Assembly (NCBI GenBank): GCA_963699805.1
Contig: CAVOVH010000013.1
Span: forward strand, 171,429-235,428
DNA: 64,000 bases
Direction of reading: 5' to 3'
Source: JAGTVG01 sp963699805
GTDB lineage: Bacteria > Bacteroidota > Bacteroidia > Cytophagales > Cyclobacteriaceae
Positions 19,534-28,588 of the stretch are shown here, piece by piece; the stretch's first letter is position 1; each line of letters starts with the position of its first letter. Under the pieces are notes generated by a model that was given only the letters and a program-made list of their open reading frames with translations, ran no database searches and was not told the origin of the DNA. Both the position numbers and the translations under genes were made by a program.

Positions 19534-21519
19534 ATGGAATTGACGATACTGAAAGATATTGTCATTATTTTTTCACTTTCCACCCTGGTAAATCTTGTAT
19601 TTACCAAAATCAAATTACCTACGATCATTGGATATCTTTTCACGGGAGTTGTTGCGGGACCGTATGCACTCGCCCTGATTCAGGGATCGGATATTGAATT
19701 AATGGCAGAAATAGGGATCATCCTTCTTCTTTTTTCCATTGGGCTGGAATTCTCCCTGAATCATCTTTTGAAAATCAGGAAGATCGTGTTATTGGGTGGG
19801 TTTTTACAGTTGTCTGCTACGACCCTATTGGCCATGTTGATTGCCAGATTATATCAGTTAAACTGGACAACCTCGGTATACCTTGGCCTGATAACTGCAC
19901 TAAGTAGTACAGCCGTCGTTTTAAAGATCCTGCAGGAACGTTCAGAAATAACTTCGAATTATGGAAGAACGGTATTGGGGATCCTTATTTTTCAGGACAT
20001 CATCCTCATTCCTCTCTTATTATTTGCGCCGCTATTGGGAGGTGAATCGATCGATTTATCATCCCAGATCTTAATCCTCATCATTAAGGCGGTTTTTATT
20101 ATTGGATTGGTGTATGTGGGCAACCGCTGGTTGATGCCCAAGATCCTGCATATGATCGCAATGACGAAAAACCAGGAGTTGTTTTTTATGAGTATCCTGG
20201 TGATTTGCCTCGCCATCGCTTTATTTACAGCTGAATTGGGCATGTCACTGGCTTTTGGTGCGTTTCTGGCCGGCTTGATGATTTCCGAATCGGAATACAG
20301 CCATAATGTTTTTGGCAACATCGTTCCGTTCAAAGATACCTTTACCAGTTTTTTCTTTGTTTCTATCGGGATGCTGCTTGACCTGAGCTTTGTAATGGAG
20401 CATTTTTTTCTGGTTATATCGACCGTCATCCTGGTAATTCTTCTTAAAATGCTGATTGGCAGCCTGAGTGCGTTTGTATTGGGCCATACATTGAAAGGGA
20501 CCATTTTGGTGGGAATTGCCATCAGCCAGGTAGGAGAATTTTCATTCATCCTTGCGGAATTGGGGCTGGATTACCAGATCATTCCTGATTTTTATTTTCA
20601 GCTATTTCTATCGGTGGCCATCCTTTCCATGGCCATCTCACCTATTCTGATTCAGATAGCAACTCCAGTGGCCAATCTAATCCTGAAATTACCGGTACCC
20701 CGGTTTCTTGTTGATGGAATATTTCCCCTGAAACAAATAACAATACCTGATCTGAAAAATCACCTGGTATTGATCGGCAAGGATTCACGCGCCTTAAATC
20801 TTTCGGTCATGGCCAGTTATATGGACTTCCCTTATATTTCCATCGTATTTGATCCGGACATCGTCAGGAAAAAGCAGAAACTGGGAGAAACCGTAATTTA
20901 TGGCGATGCTTTGAATATACCTATTCTTCAAAAGGCACATGTAAATACTGCTGAAATGGTGGTGATCTCCATTGGAGATCTGATCACTGCCATGGCGATG
21001 ACCGAAAAGATCAGGAACCTGAATAAGCATGCCTTCCTGATCGTAAGGACCAGATATGTTCAGGATATCGAGGAATTATATAAACTGGGGGCTGACCAGG
21101 TGATCCCTGAAGAATTTGAAACAGCCATCAACCTGTTCGAACGGGTACTTAAAAAATATCTGATTCCAAGGCGTAAGATCACTGCTGCCATCGAAAAGAT
21201 CCGGGAGGACCATTATGGTATTTTCAGGGAAAAGGAAACATCTTCTGATATTTCACTTGTGAAAGATATCCCCAATATTGAAATATCTGGCCTTATCATT
21301 CATGGTAGTTCTTCACTGACGAACCTGTCATTATCAGAAGTTCAATTTCGCAAAAGGTTTGGTGTAACGGTTGTCGCCTTAAAACGGGGTGAAAGAATTC
21401 TAGAACATCCAGGTCCGGATGAGAAATTAAAGGCTGGAGATATCGCCTATGTGCTGGGCAAACCTGAACAGGTGGCCCATGCCGTGGAAATGTTCTCCCG
21501 GGATAATTTTCAAAAATAA
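19534..21519 (+). CDS. CPA2-family monovalent cation/proton antiporter with TrkA-N and TrkA-C domains
   Basis: A 661-residue inner-membrane transporter of the KefB/YbaL type. Residues 1-385 form about twelve membrane helices of the Na+/H+ exchanger fold (GYLFTGVVAGP, IGIILLLFSIGLEFS, FLAGLMISESEYS). Residues about 405-530 form a TrkA-N-like nucleotide-binding domain and 570-655 a TrkA-C domain (VQFRKRFGVTVVALKRGE). Family members exchange K+ or Na+ for protons. The usual Gly-x-Gly-x2-Gly turn of the TrkA-N domain reads IGKDSRALN here, so classical NAD(H) binding may be altered. It lies between an IF2_N-like gene and a small secreted protein gene and appears monocistronic. Confidence 0.9.
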   Translation: MELTILKDIVIIFSLSTLVNLVFTKIKLPTIIGYLFTGVVAGPYALALIQGSDIELMAEIGIILLLFSIGLEFSLNHLLKIRKIVLLGGFLQLSATTLLAMLIARLYQLNWTTSVYLGLITALSSTAVVLKILQERSEITSNYGRTVLGILIFQDIILIPLLLFAPLLGGESIDLSSQILILIIKAVFIIGLVYVGNRWLMPKILHMIAMTKNQELFFMSILVICLAIALFTAELGMSLAFGAFLAGLMISESEYSHNVFGNIVPFKDTFTSFFFVSIGMLLDLSFVMEHFFLVISTVILVILLKMLIGSLSAFVLGHTLKGTILVGIAISQVGEFSFILAELGLDYQIIPDFYFQLFLSVAILSMAISPILIQIATPVANLILKLPVPRFLVDGIFPLKQITIPDLKNHLVLIGKDSRALNLSVMASYMDFPYISIVFDPDIVRKKQKLGETVIYGDALNIPILQKAHVNTAEMVVISIGDLITAMAMTEKIRNLNKHAFLIVRTRYVQDIEELYKLGADQVIPEEFETAINLFERVLKKYLIPRRKITAAIEKIREDHYGIFREKETSSDISLVKDIPNIEISGLIIHGSSSLTNLSLSEVQFRKRFGVTVVALKRGERILEHPGPDEKLKAGDIAYVLGKPEQVAHAVEMFSRDNFQK

Positions 21520-21646
21520 ACCCGAAGTCCACTCAAAATTCATTTTGCTACCAGGGGTTGATATAACTGATCATGTATTAAGCTCCGGGAATTACTAGTT
21601 CAATTCGATATCTCTTGAAACAAGGACCCGGATGCTGCGAAGTAGA

Positions 21647-22027
21647 TCATTCTTTCCTGTTCCAATCAATAGTCGGTCCCATCATTTTACGGCCCGGACA
21701 ATTATCTTCTACCAATGTAAGTTTTAATGAATTATCTATTAGTTCAAAGGTATATTCCCCACGCTCTGTTTCAGGGCACGCCATAGGTCCTCCTACATCC
21801 CACAGGAACAAACGTTTTCCATCCGTTTCCCACTTCCCTGATACTTCGATGGAGCCATCGCTGTCAAGGTCCAACTCATACGATTGCGCTAAAAATTTCC
21901 ATATAACCTCCGATGTCATATAATCACCTTCAAATTTTCCCTGCCAGGTCCCTGCCAGTTCAGTTTGGGCATAAATTTGATCAGGGGAAAGGAATGCATA
22001 AAAGAATAAGAAATACAATTTTTTCAT
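21647..22027 (-). CDS. Small secreted lipocalin-like hypothetical protein
   Basis: A 126-residue exported protein (signal peptide ending QIYAQ). The mature part begins TELAGTWQGKF and alternates short strands (VSGKWETDGKRLFLWD, YTFELIDNSLKLTL), as in lipocalin-like or calycin folds. Two Cys, in MACPE and DNCPGRKM, may pair after export. The ATG lies two bases after the stop of the upstream OxyR-like gene, so the two are almost certainly co-transcribed. A small exported protein tied to a peroxide regulator is unusual. The function is unknown. Confidence 0.65.
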   Translation of the reverse strand: MKKLYFLFFYAFLSPDQIYAQTELAGTWQGKFEGDYMTSEVIWKFLAQSYELDLDSDGSIEVSGKWETDGKRLFLWDVGGPMACPETERGEYTFELIDNSLKLTLVEDNCPGRKMMGPTIDWNRKE

Positions 22028-22029
22028 TT

Positions 22030-22974
22030 TTAAACCAACTTGATTTCGGGATCCACAATTTCCAATCCTTCGCTGGAAAGCATGGACCTGGGGATGTTCG
22101 ACTGAATGTATTCTTTGAGTTTATTGATGAATCTTTCTTTATCAATATGCCTGGCCACGATCATGGATATTTCCCTGGCCTTGGGGATACCATGAATGAT
22201 CCGTACATTTTCTTCCTGGCCCGCCGATAAGCATAAAGTACTCAATTCAGGGAGGATGGTCAAACCACCCTTTGTATCCACGATCCTGATGAGGGCATCA
22301 ATGGAATTGCTACGGTATACAAAATCTTTATTTTTTCTGATCTTATTCAGATCACAGAAATTGTTGATCTGGTCGCGAAAACAATTTCCTTCTTCCAGTA
22401 ACCAGAGTTTTTTATAATTGATCTCGCTGAGATCGATCTCGAGTTTGGAGGTGGACTCGTTTTCCGTAGTGTAGAAAAAAAACTTTTCGTAAAACAACGG
22501 AATGGCCTGAATGCCATATACATGGATCGGTGTCGAAATGATCCCTACATCCAGGTCTCCTGAACGGACGCCGTTCACTACTTTTTCGGTGATCACTTCA
22601 TGGATATCCAGTTTGAATTCACTGTATTCACGTTGTAACTGATCTGCAAAGAGTGGAACAAGAAATGGGGCCAGGGTAGGGATAATCCCGATCTTCAGCA
22701 TCCCATTATAAGTATCGGACTGATCCCGGAAAAAGGTGGACAAACGATTGGCCGCTTTGATGATCTCCTGGGCTCTTTCCAGGAACAATTCCCCATCTGA
22801 TGTTGGCCTGACAGGATTTACTGCCCGGTTAAACAGCCGAATACCTACCTCTTCCTCCAGTTTTCGTATCTGCATACTCAGGGCTGGCTGGCTGAGGTGT
22901 AATTTTTCGGCCGCTTTTTTAAAACTGCCATTTTTAGCAACATTCAATGCATACTCCAACTGAGTCAATGTCAT
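22030..22974 (-). CDS. oxyR: OxyR-type LysR-family peroxide-responsive regulator
   Basis: A 314-residue LysR-type transcription factor. Residues 1-60 form the winged helix-turn-helix (LTQLEYALNVAKNGSFKKAAEKL) and 90-300 the effector domain. The redox motif of OxyR is complete: Cys198 and Cys207 in GNCFRDQINNFC have the same nine-residue spacing as Cys199/Cys208 of E. coli OxyR, including the RDQ between them. In OxyR, peroxide oxidises this pair and switches the protein to its activating form. The start codon lies inside a perfect inverted repeat (see the operator entry), which suggests autoregulation. The gene for a small secreted protein follows at once. No catalase or peroxiredoxin gene is in the window, so its main targets lie elsewhere. 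Confidence 0.9.
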   Translation of the reverse strand: MTLTQLEYALNVAKNGSFKKAAEKLHLSQPALSMQIRKLEEEVGIRLFNRAVNPVRPTSDGELFLERAQEIIKAANRLSTFFRDQSDTYNGMLKIGIIPTLAPFLVPLFADQLQREYSEFKLDIHEVITEKVVNGVRSGDLDVGIISTPIHVYGIQAIPLFYEKFFFYTTENESTSKLEIDLSEINYKKLWLLEEGNCFRDQINNFCDLNKIRKNKDFVYRSNSIDALIRIVDTKGGLTILPELSTLCLSAGQEENVRIIHGIPKAREISMIVARHIDKERFINKLKEYIQSNIPRSMLSSEGLEIVDPEIKLV

Positions 22975-22987
22975 AAGTTTAACTTAT
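22973..22987. promoter_or_regulatory. LysR/OxyR-type operator overlapping the oxyR start
   Basis: ATAAGTT-T-AACTTAT is a perfect 7-1-7 inverted repeat with the T-N11-A layout of LysR boxes, and it covers the oxyR start codon. It differs at two defined positions from the E. coli OxyR half-site consensus. A second copy lies 30 bases upstream. Confidence 0.6.
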
Positions 22988-23003
22988 ATGGTTATAAAAA
23001 TAA

Positions 23004-23017
23004 TATATTTAACTTAT
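23004..23017. promoter_or_regulatory. Second, weaker copy of the oxyR operator
   Basis: TATATTTAACTTAT shares the TTTAACTTAT core of the site at the oxyR start. The centres are 30 bases apart, close to three helical turns, as expected for a tetrameric LysR-type protein contacting two sites on one face of the DNA. The left arm is imperfect. Confidence 0.45.
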
Positions 23018-23527
23018 GTCAACAATGTGATTCATAAAAATGTAAGGTCAAATGGAAAACAAAAGAACATATTCATTTTAACAACCTACTTTTACCAACC
23101 ACAACTCATTTCCTCAACAATGCGAAGGATCTTTTCATTTACCCGCCCGGTAGCTTTATAATTACCCGAATTTCAAATGGGTCAGGCCAACATAATCTTA
23201 ATTAGAAAAGGACTTTTGCAGGGCCACGGAAGAGAAGCAATTCACTTGGCCTCAAACTCAACCAGGGGATGATTTTACCAAAAATTGATAGAAGTTCTTC
23301 ATGAGAATGGTGCGGTTCAAAATTAAAAAATTAAAAATTATCGTGCTTCAATTTATCTTCAAAATTGATTTTTAAATTATCTCATGGAATTATCTGAAAT
23401 CCCTTCTTTTTCACCTGGAATTCTATCTTTTTATTAAGAATAAGATTGTATCTTTTGTCTGAATTTTCATAAAATGATCAATTTGAGATTAGTTCTTTTA
23501 AATCAAACCTTTTTTAAAATTACCGAC
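23018..23527. other. Gene-free region upstream of the DUF5060 gene
   Basis: About 500 bases without a convincing gene. It holds a short copy of the GCGAAGGATCT repeat (near 23120) that also occurs near 12736 and 25444. AT-rich sequence with T-runs precedes the DUF5060 gene. Confidence 0.45.
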
Positions 23528-25243
23528 ATGCGACACTTTAAGATTTTCACCTTAGCCTCATGGCTTTTACTTGGCATTTCAATCAGTTCATATAGTCAGC
23601 CAAAAATCAATATGATCTGGCAATTTACCGATTCGGTAGGTTTATATGAAAAATTTGAATTGAGTCTACGCATCGAAGCCGAATATAACAATCCATTCGA
23701 TCCGGATGAGATTGACATCATGGCTACCTTTGTCGCTCCATCGGGAAAGCAGTGGAAAGTACCTGCCTTTTATAACCAGACATTCTGGTCAGGATTTAAT
23801 GTGAGGTTTTCACCCAATGAAAAAGGCATCTGGAATTATACGATCCGGATTAAAGATAAGAACGGTGAGATCACCAGTGAAAATAAATCTTTTAAAGCGA
23901 TCCCGTCGGCTTTTCATGGTCCGATCCGGGTTTCACAGAATAAAAGATACCTGGAATATGATGACGGTACCCCATATTTTGGAGTCGGTCTCTGGTACAA
24001 TGGCATGACTGACACGGAGGTGCTGGATGATCTGAAAGAGCGTGGCGTAAACTTTATCAGCCGGTTTATTGTGCCGTTGGAAACCTGGGGAACCGGTCTG
24101 GGAAGATATGATCAACTATTAAGCAGCCGGATCGATGAACTTCTCGATGAACTGGAGAGACGGGATATGTTATTGAGTCTGAACCTCTGGTTCCATTCCT
24201 TTTTATCAGAAACAGTTTGGGGAGGTTTTAATGTTGCCTGGCCCACGAATCCCTATCAGATGGTTACACCGGCGAAAGATTTTTACAGCAGTGAAAAAGC
24301 ATGGAATTACCAGGAAAAATTATACCGTTATTTCATAGCCCGCTGGGGATACAGCCGTTCGATGGCCATCTGGTTTGTGGTGGATGAGGTCAATGGCACG
24401 GATGGATGGGCCATGGGAGACAGCCTGGCAGCAGGTGCCTGGGGTCAAAAAGTGCATGATTATTTCAAGCAGCATGATCCATGGCAGCATCTCACCACAG
24501 GAACCCGGAGTGGTGGGATCAACGAATGGTGGCAGGATGGATACAAAGCCTTTGATATGGCAGGACGAGAGATCTATGAAGCCCAGGGATTTCCCATTAT
24601 CAAGGATGGTCAGATCGAATCTTCCGAAACGCATCCCCTGACCTACAGCTACAGGAATTATGCCGGTCAGGTTCAGAAACTATGGAATGGTTTTGAAAAA
24701 CCAGCCATCATACCGGAAACCGGCTGGGACCATACTTTTTATGAAATGAGCATGCCCGGATACAAATCACAATACCACAACGCGCTCTGGGTAACCCTGG
24801 CCACAGGAACCGCGATGTCGCCTTTCTGGTGGTCCTACTCACGGGCCTTGAATGACAATGTGGTTACCTACCAGCTATTAAGCTTCCGGAATTTTGTGGA
24901 TCAGATCCCGTTTAATAAATTGACAAGCGTTCATCCGATAGAAGTCAATAATTCGGAAGGCGATGCTTATGCAATGAGTAGTGATCAATTGATTTTCGGC
25001 TGGGCTGTAAATGCCAAAACGGATATGGCAGGTAAGACCGTTACCCTGCCCAATGTGGGAAAAGGAAAATATAAGCTCCGGTTATATCATACCTGGGGCG
25101 GGCGCTTCCTGGATGAAGGAGAGAAGGAACTTGAAAGTAAAGGTAAATCTGTTTCTTTTGACATTCCAATCCTGAAAATTGAAGGATCCCATGCCGGTTA
25201 TATCGGACAGGATGTGGCTTTTATACTGGAACCGGTTAAGTAA
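23528..25243 (+). CDS. Secreted DUF5060-domain TIM-barrel glycosidase-like protein
   Basis: A 571-residue exported protein. The ATG at 23528 is preferred over one at 23474 because it gives a normal signal peptide (MRHFKIFTLASWLLLG... ending SYSQ). Residues about 25-125 form the DUF5060 beta-sandwich (FELSLRIEAEYNNPF, KGIWNYTIRI). Residues about 140-470 form a GH-A-type barrel (YFGVGLWYNGM, LLSLNLWFHSF). Glu287 in WFVVDEVNG and Glu397 in IIPETGWD sit where the acid/base and nucleophile would be expected. The C-terminus is a small sandwich (GKYKLRLYHTWGG). DUF5060 proteins occur in marine polysaccharide loci; the substrate cannot be read here. The gene stands alone. Confidence 0.72.
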   Translation: MRHFKIFTLASWLLLGISISSYSQPKINMIWQFTDSVGLYEKFELSLRIEAEYNNPFDPDEIDIMATFVAPSGKQWKVPAFYNQTFWSGFNVRFSPNEKGIWNYTIRIKDKNGEITSENKSFKAIPSAFHGPIRVSQNKRYLEYDDGTPYFGVGLWYNGMTDTEVLDDLKERGVNFISRFIVPLETWGTGLGRYDQLLSSRIDELLDELERRDMLLSLNLWFHSFLSETVWGGFNVAWPTNPYQMVTPAKDFYSSEKAWNYQEKLYRYFIARWGYSRSMAIWFVVDEVNGTDGWAMGDSLAAGAWGQKVHDYFKQHDPWQHLTTGTRSGGINEWWQDGYKAFDMAGREIYEAQGFPIIKDGQIESSETHPLTYSYRNYAGQVQKLWNGFEKPAIIPETGWDHTFYEMSMPGYKSQYHNALWVTLATGTAMSPFWWSYSRALNDNVVTYQLLSFRNFVDQIPFNKLTSVHPIEVNNSEGDAYAMSSDQLIFGWAVNAKTDMAGKTVTLPNVGKGKYKLRLYHTWGGRFLDEGEKELESKGKSVSFDIPILKIEGSHAGYIGQDVAFILEPVK

Positions 25244-25619
25244 AATTATTATCCCCAGAAGGTTCAGAAGATAAGTAAAGAAAATTTATTTTATGGCAGG
25301 GTGATTCTTTTTAATGATTTAGTCTTCACCAAACACGATTTTCTCCAAGAGTCTTGCGAAGGATTTATACGCATACCAGGTGGGGAGTTTTATGATTATC
25401 TGAATTTCAAATAAGTTTGGAATTAAAGATCATGATTCTTTTAGATCCTTCGCGAGGAGCTCAGGATGAAAACATGATTTTTTACAGTTCATCACTATAC
25501 CCAACCTATTTTCACCCTGAGCTATGCGAAGGGCCTAAATGGATCTTTAGAAGAATATTTTAAGTTTCCCCATCAAGGTGTTCTAAATAAAGACCCTGAT
25601 GTTTTTGATTCATGAGAAT
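25244..25619. other. Intergenic region with interspersed repeats
   Basis: About 375 bases between convergent genes with no coding signal. It contains one short and two longer copies of the CCTTCGCG...CTCAGG element, the longer two being described separately. Confidence 0.55.
25444..25535. repeat. Inverted pair of CCTTCGC...CTCAGG interspersed repeats
   Basis: GATCCTTCGCGAGGAGCTCAG at 25444 (running to about 25470) and TTCACCCTGAGCTATGCGAAG at 25511 (to about 25535) are two imperfect copies of one element in opposite orientation. Shorter relatives (TTGCGAAGGAT) occur near 12736, 23120 and 25355. Elements of this kind are frequent between genes in many Bacteroidota. They may form hairpins in RNA at the end of the convergent transcripts. 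Confidence 0.6.
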
Positions 25620-26756
25620 CTATTTTACTTCATAGTCCGTCCGGATGGCCTTAGCAAAAGCTTCCCAATGCGCATCCGTCATCCGTCGGGGTGTGAAAAG
25701 ACAGATACCTGCCGCCCCATTTTCCATAGAGGCACGGATCGCTGGCTCTAACTCTTCAGGTGTCAATCCATGATTTTCAGGATCGGGTTCACCGCTTTTT
25801 TTATCAGGATCGGGACAAATGAACAAGCCACTATACACTGGTTTTTTATGATCAACCGCAGTAACCGCTTCCTTGCAGACCTCTCCAATCCAGTCAGTAC
25901 CTTTCAAATAAAAATCGTTGTAATTCATGGGATAAAATGCGTCCAGGTTCCACTTATCCCATTCCTGCCGGACAATTTTTCTGGCAATCGAGTTGGGGCC
26001 CGGGAAAACCGCGGCATTGATCTCTTTATTCTTTGAATGTACCATATCCGTCAACCGGTTCACAATGCTGGTAATCAGGTCATAGCGGAATTGCTTCCAC
26101 TCCTCCACCTGGGAGGGATCCTCCACCTCCCGGATATCAATCCCGGTTTTTTCCTTAAAATTCCCCACACAAAGATCACAATAGCAGTAATCAAATTGGG
26201 GATATTCACGGTCCATTACCAGTCCGTACTTTGCCCATAAACCTTCAGCAAGGATCACATCCGGAAAACGAATATAATCCAGATGGATCCCGTCAACCTC
26301 CGGAACATCGGCCACCTTTCCATACATGTTTTCAAGAAATTGATAAACTTCTTCTCGACTTGGACAAAGAAATTTATAATAATCCACATAAGCAGGTTTG
26401 TCATACGCTGATTCCCCCAGTCCATTCACTGCATACCATTCCGGTTTCAAAGCGGAATTGGAACGCTGGACCATGGTAGGTATCCAGGTATGAAATTCAA
26501 GTCCCGCTTCTTTGGCTATTTTTCCTACCCGGGAATAGGTTGCAGGATCCTGACCTCCGTTATACATCAGCCCGTCAATCCCTTTATTTTTCAGATCACT
26601 AAAATATTCTTTCAATTCCAAATCTGAATCATTACCTGGTCCGCTTAACCAGGCATAACAGGTGACGAATTTTTCGCCTTTTAACGAATCTTTTTCCGGA
26701 TTTGAAGAACATGAAAAAAACAGGATGAGCGATATCAATAAAAAAAACTTGTTCAT
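25620..26756 (-). CDS. Family-10-like (GHL10) glycosyl hydrolase lipoprotein
   Basis: A 378-residue lipoprotein (lipobox ILFFSC, Cys16). The whole mature part is a TIM barrel of the GHL10-like kind: YAWLSGPG, LEFHTWIPTM, then VDGIHLDYIRFPD with acidic residues at a strand end, and later LDAFYPMNYNDFY. A C-x-C-x2-C cluster (FDYCYCDLC) follows the acidic strand and fits a structural zinc site. GHL10 proteins are predicted glycosidases, and I know of no firm substrate. The gene is convergent with the DUF5060 gene and divergent from the AI-2E exporter gene, which starts 89 bases away. Confidence 0.72.
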   Translation of the reverse strand: MNKFFLLISLILFFSCSSNPEKDSLKGEKFVTCYAWLSGPGNDSDLELKEYFSDLKNKGIDGLMYNGGQDPATYSRVGKIAKEAGLEFHTWIPTMVQRSNSALKPEWYAVNGLGESAYDKPAYVDYYKFLCPSREEVYQFLENMYGKVADVPEVDGIHLDYIRFPDVILAEGLWAKYGLVMDREYPQFDYCYCDLCVGNFKEKTGIDIREVEDPSQVEEWKQFRYDLITSIVNRLTDMVHSKNKEINAAVFPGPNSIARKIVRQEWDKWNLDAFYPMNYNDFYLKGTDWIGEVCKEAVTAVDHKKPVYSGLFICPDPDKKSGEPDPENHGLTPEELEPAIRASMENGAAGICLFTPRRMTDAHWEAFAKAIRTDYEVK

Positions 26757-26845
26757 AGAATTTCAGTTATTAATTAATCATTTAAATTACACATCTGAAT
26801 CTAATATCTGCATAATAAGGGTTTAAAATTTTCATCCCCGACTAT

Positions 26846-27940
26846 ATGAATGCAAAAAAAAATCAATTTAAAATGGAAAAACTTAATTTTCGAACATATA
26901 TCCTCACACCCTTTTTATCAGTTGCCGGCGCCATCATCATTATTACTGGTATGATGGAGGCGAAATCCATTATCATTCCTTTTCTACTATCCCTGTTTTT
27001 CAGCATAATCAGTGCTCATCCAATAATCTGGTTGAATAAAAAGAAAATTCCTTATACCCTGGCTGTAATCATTGTGTTAATGGGATTTTTAATACTTTTT
27101 CTGATATTCGGAGGGCTTATTGGCAACTCTCTGTCGAATTTTACTCAAAATGTCCCAGTTTACAGTGCCAATCTCAAGAATATGACCACCGGATTAGTCG
27201 ACCAGTTAAATCAATGGGGGATGAAAGTTAGTTCAGATCAGTTTTTAGAATTGATCAACCCAGGAAACTTATTAAAATATACAGCACAAGGCCTGAGTGA
27301 AATTGGATCTATTGTCTCTAATACATTATTGATCATGATCATATCTGTATTCATTCTGATGGAAATGCGTAGCTTTATGATAAAGGCAAATGTAATCGAA
27401 CTGGTCCAGAATAAATCTTTAAAATACCTGGATGACATCGGGAATAGTATTCGACATTATTTAACAATAAAAACAATCGTCAGTTTATTTACAGGTGTAT
27501 TCGTTACGATTTGGCTACTGATCGTTGGCGTCGATTATCCTGTCTTATGGGGTTTATTGGCCTTCCTATTGAATTACATTCCAAACATAGGATCCATCAT
27601 TGCTGCCATACCTGCCACCTTGCTGGCACTGGTTCAATTGGGTTTGGGAGGGATGATCTGGACCGCCGTAGGGTATCTGGCGGTCAATCTTGTGATGGGA
27701 AACATCGTTGAACCCAGGATGATGGGAAAAGGACTGGGATTATCCACCCTGGTTGTGTTTCTTTCTCTTATTTTCTGGGGGTACATTTTTGGTGCGATCG
27801 GGATGTTCCTTTCCGTACCCTTGACCATGGCAATAAAAATTATGCTTGAACAACAGGAGAATACCCGATGGATCGCCATGCTGTTAGGCACGACCAAGGA
27901 TGCAAAAAAAGTGAAAGATGCATTTCAGGGGAATCAATAA
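26846..27940 (+). CDS. AI-2E family (PerM-type) membrane transporter
   Basis: A 364-residue inner-membrane protein of the AI-2 exporter superfamily. Two N-terminal helix pairs (residues about 15-90) are followed by an extracytoplasmic helical stretch (about 90-155) and a C-terminal bundle with the family signature region (FLLNYIPNIGSIIAAIPATL, then GNIVEPRMMGKGLGLSTLV). Some members export autoinducer-2 and others act in ion or pH homeostasis, so the substrate is open. An alternative ATG at 26873 would remove nine residues. A second member of the family is at 62049. No luxS is in the window, which argues against assuming a quorum-sensing role. Confidence 0.88.
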   Translation: MNAKKNQFKMEKLNFRTYILTPFLSVAGAIIIITGMMEAKSIIIPFLLSLFFSIISAHPIIWLNKKKIPYTLAVIIVLMGFLILFLIFGGLIGNSLSNFTQNVPVYSANLKNMTTGLVDQLNQWGMKVSSDQFLELINPGNLLKYTAQGLSEIGSIVSNTLLIMIISVFILMEMRSFMIKANVIELVQNKSLKYLDDIGNSIRHYLTIKTIVSLFTGVFVTIWLLIVGVDYPVLWGLLAFLLNYIPNIGSIIAAIPATLLALVQLGLGGMIWTAVGYLAVNLVMGNIVEPRMMGKGLGLSTLVVFLSLIFWGYIFGAIGMFLSVPLTMAIKIMLEQQENTRWIAMLLGTTKDAKKVKDAFQGNQ

Positions 27941-27975
27941 ATACAGGAATATTTAGAAGTCTGCTATCATTTACC

Positions 27976-28587
27976 CTAAAACAAAAAACCCAGGTTCAGA
28001 TGGATCTCATGAGAATTGGTCCTGATGTCCGTCTTGGTTGAATTTGTGAGGCCCAATCCATATTGGATATCAAGGTTCAACCAGCCTATATCCATCTGGG
28101 TACCCAGGATCCAATCCACATTGAGCACCCTGAGATCCACATCCTTGGGACTTATTTTGATTTCCTGACCGAAGATCTCGAGCTTTCCTTTGGTGTTAAA
28201 CCTCAGCGAGGTTCCTGTATACAGATACCATTTGAAAAAAGGAGTTTTTACAGGTATATAACCAAATTTCAGAGGCAGTTCGAAGGCATTTAATTTAAAT
28301 TTAAATTCATTGTAATCCAGGGCCTGCGAGACTGAGTCCTCCAGGAAAACGGTAACCCCACTCCGGATAAAATCAAAATCGATTTCTCCGAAAACCCTTT
28401 TTTGGGAAACGCGGAACCCAAAACCACCCTGCCAGCCAAAAAAACTGTCACTCGATTTTACCTCCTGGCGATATACGAAATTATGCCAGTGAACCCCTGC
28501 GTAAGCCTTAAGATATAATTTAGGTCTCTGTGCGTAACCTTCTGCAATACAGACTAAAATGAAAATTATAAAAATATATTTTTTCAT
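27976..28587 (-). CDS. Outer-membrane beta-barrel-like small protein
   Basis: A 203-residue exported protein. The ATG at 28587 gives a signal peptide (MKKYIFIIFILVCIAEGYAQ), whereas an ATG 39 bases upstream lies inside the preceding sulfatase gene. The mature part is made of alternating hydrophobic strands ending in aromatic residues, with a C-terminal Phe (HEIHLNLGFLF), as in small outer-membrane barrels. It starts one base after the sulfatase stop, so it is the second gene of a two-gene operon. A role in surface binding or permeability for the sulfated substrate is inference. No specific family is recognised. Confidence 0.7.
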   Translation of the reverse strand: MKKYIFIIFILVCIAEGYAQRPKLYLKAYAGVHWHNFVYRQEVKSSDSFFGWQGGFGFRVSQKRVFGEIDFDFIRSGVTVFLEDSVSQALDYNEFKFKLNAFELPLKFGYIPVKTPFFKWYLYTGTSLRFNTKGKLEIFGQEIKISPKDVDLRVLNVDWILGTQMDIGWLNLDIQYGLGLTNSTKTDIRTNSHEIHLNLGFLF

Positions 28588-28588
28588 A

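Noticed and set aside
19992..20549. 185-codon minus-strand open frame inside the antiporter gene
   Set aside because: It is antisense to the membrane domain of an intact transporter; composition-driven.
26846..27940. Quorum-sensing AI-2 exporter
   Set aside because: The family name alone does not show this; no luxS or lsr genes are in the window, and family members do other jobs.
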